64,000 nt of DNA from DLKC01 sp002478885. GTDB lineage: Bacteria > Bacteroidota > Bacteroidia > Chitinophagales > Chitinophagaceae. Position 1 is the stretch's first letter. The number at the start of each line of letters is the position of its first letter. The stretch spans positions 930,001-994,000 of the forward strand of contig JAXLUI010000001.1 in assembly GCA_046329585.1 (NCBI GenBank), in the 5' to 3' direction. Made by a program: the position numbers and the translations under genes. The notes under the pieces were generated by a model. It made no database searches. It was not told the DNA's origin and saw only the letters and a program-made list of their open reading frames with translations. Positions 62,823 through 64,000 of this stretch are shown piece by piece.

Positions 62823-64000
62823 TTATTTCTGGTAAACCAAACGGGTTATATACGTTTTATTATTTACGCTTATTCTTACCATATAAATCCCGTTTGACAA
62901 AGCAGGTGATACATTAACTGATTGTTTGACAGCACCGTTATTCATCAATGCTGTTTCTGCCTGTACAACCTGGCCTTCGAGATTCATCAGTTGAATTTTG
63001 GCAGTGGCATTTATTTTTTCAGCAACCTGCAATTCAACTACAAACTGTCCCCTGCTCGGATTCGGATACAATCTTATGCCCTTGTCGATTGGTTCGGCTT
63101 TAGTGACGATACTGCTGGTATTAACAGTTGTCCTTGTTTTTGTCAATGTTTTAAAGTTCACCGTATTTGAATACGCTGTACATGTTTTACCACATTTAGC
63201 CCGGATATGCCACTGGTAGCTTTGGTTTGCAGCCAATGAAGCTATGGTTACGGAACGGGCAGTGCCTGAAACTGTAACATCGATCCATTTCGAACCCTGC
63301 TTAGTGCTCTTGTATTGTACCTGCCATTGCGTTGGATTAGCGGAAGCGGTCCAGTTAAAGGTGGCACTGTTTGAAGTAATACCTGTGGTTGTTAAGTTAG
63401 TCGCATTCTGGCAAGCGGCCGTACAGTTTTCATCAACCTGGCCATTGCAATTGTCATCAATGCCATTGCCACAGATTTCGGCAGCACCCGGATTAACAGC
63501 TGCATTGGCATCGTTGCAGTCCCCGGTTTTGGCAGAATAGCCAACGGGTGCAGTTGCAGCGCAGAGCATTGCCGTGGTTGCTGAGCCAAAGCCGTCGTGG
63601 TCGTTGTCCACGTAGTACAATTGCGGGGCATGAACACTTGCGTCTGCATCGTTGCAATCCGTGTTGTTCGTTGCATAACCAAGCGGCGCTGTAGAAGCGC
63701 AGAGCATAGCAGTCGTTGTTGAACCAAAGCCGTCGTGGTCGTTGTCTACATAATATAACTGCGATTGATGAACACTTGCATCTGCATCGTTGCAGTCGGT
63801 ATTGTTTGTTGCATAGCCAACAGGTGCAGTTGAAGCGCAGAGCATAGCAGTCGTTGTTGAACCAAAGCCGTCGTGGTCGTTGTCTACATAATACAACTGC
63901 GGTTCATGAACGCCTGCATCAGCATCGTTGCAATCCGTGTTGTTTGTTGCATAGCCAAGCGGCGCTGTCGATGCGCAGAGCATAGCAGTCGTTGTTGAAC
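62823..64000 (-). CDS. C-terminal part of a third T9SS cassette protein (runs off the window)
   Basis: At least 392 residues; the 5' end lies beyond 64000. It consists of metal-binding-like 46-residue repeats (at least three full units plus part of another, 63486-64000), the module ICGNGIDDNCNGQVDENC, an FN3 domain (TNLTTTGITSNSATFNW) and a T9SS type-A domain ending ITRLVYQK. The C-terminal ~260 residues differ from those of the 56.5 kb protein at only a few positions. The head of the protein, and so its function, cannot be seen. Confidence 0.88.
   Translation of the reverse strand, partial: STTTAMLCASTAPLGYATNNTDCNDADAGVHEPQLYYVDNDHDGFGSTTTAMLCASTAPVGYATNNTDCNDADASVHQSQLYYVDNDHDGFGSTTTAMLCASTAPLGYATNNTDCNDADASVHAPQLYYVDNDHDGFGSATTAMLCAATAPVGYSAKTGDCNDANAAVNPGAAEICGNGIDDNCNGQVDENCTAACQNATNLTTTGITSNSATFNWTASANPTQWQVQYKSTKQGSKWIDVTVSGTARSVTIASLAANQSYQWHIRAKCGKTCTAYSNTVNFKTLTKTRTTVNTSSIVTKAEPIDKGIRLYPNPSRGQFVVELQVAEKINATAKIQLMNLEGQVVQAETALMNNGAVKQSVNVSPALSNGIYMVRISVNNKTYITRLVYQK

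Overview
The window looks like chromosome of a Bacteroidota bacterium, most likely Chitinophagaceae. The evidence is: type IX secretion (T9SS) type-A C-terminal sorting domains (LYPNPSRGQF ... GIYMVRI) on giant surface proteins; Bacteroidota gene orders such as miaB - sigma54 activator - lptE - unknown - secG; a LytTR regulator paired with a TPR histidine kinase; promoter-like TAnnTTTG boxes; and few Shine-Dalgarno sequences. No rRNA, tRNA, CRISPR array, transposase or prophage gene was recognised.

Layout. 1-20.6 kb is mostly housekeeping: a broken small membrane gene, a DUF3078-like protein, the miaB-to-secG operon, mltG and a YihY/BrkB protein, trmH, queA, a ureohydrolase/membrane protein/radical SAM run, a TonB-like protein, folC, NUDIX, a YfiT-like DinB protein, an ABC ATPase, GNAT and rpiA. 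21.3-25.7 kb is a plus-strand polysaccharide cluster (SDR epimerase, FAD amine-oxidase-like protein, MraY/WecA-type transferase, polysaccharide deacetylase). 26-30 kb holds a LolA-like exported protein and a 1,044-residue BNR/sortilin-like propeller protein. 30-37.3 kb, on the minus strand, holds two GT4 glycosyltransferases, UDP-glucose dehydrogenase, three PAPS-type sulfotransferases and CysQ. This gene content fits assembly of a sulfated, uronate-containing exopolysaccharide, with CysQ clearing the PAP by-product. thrS-infC follows at 37.6-40.2 kb, then secreted or lipoprotein genes of unknown role and an ECF sigma factor translationally coupled to a membrane-anchored protein with a barrel-like C-terminus (44.1-46.3 kb).

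The right end (47.4-64 kb) is a surface-protein region: a 1,678-residue subtilisin-like protease, a LytTR/TPR-kinase pair, a ~1,977-residue beta-helix protein read through two compensating frameshifts, and the 3' end of a third protein running off the window. The heads of the two visible proteins differ, but all three share a nearly identical C-terminal cassette (metal-binding-like repeats, FN3, T9SS domain) at DNA level.

Across the whole window a short interspersed element recurs at about 17 loci. Its arms carry the core TTGCGTCGCACACTTGTAC, and about eight loci have two arms as an inverted pair with a 50-150 bp spacer. It sits between genes, within one operon, and once inside the 3' end of a gene. 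This REP/MITE-like family, the cassette-sharing surface proteins and the sulfotransferase locus are the main points of interest.
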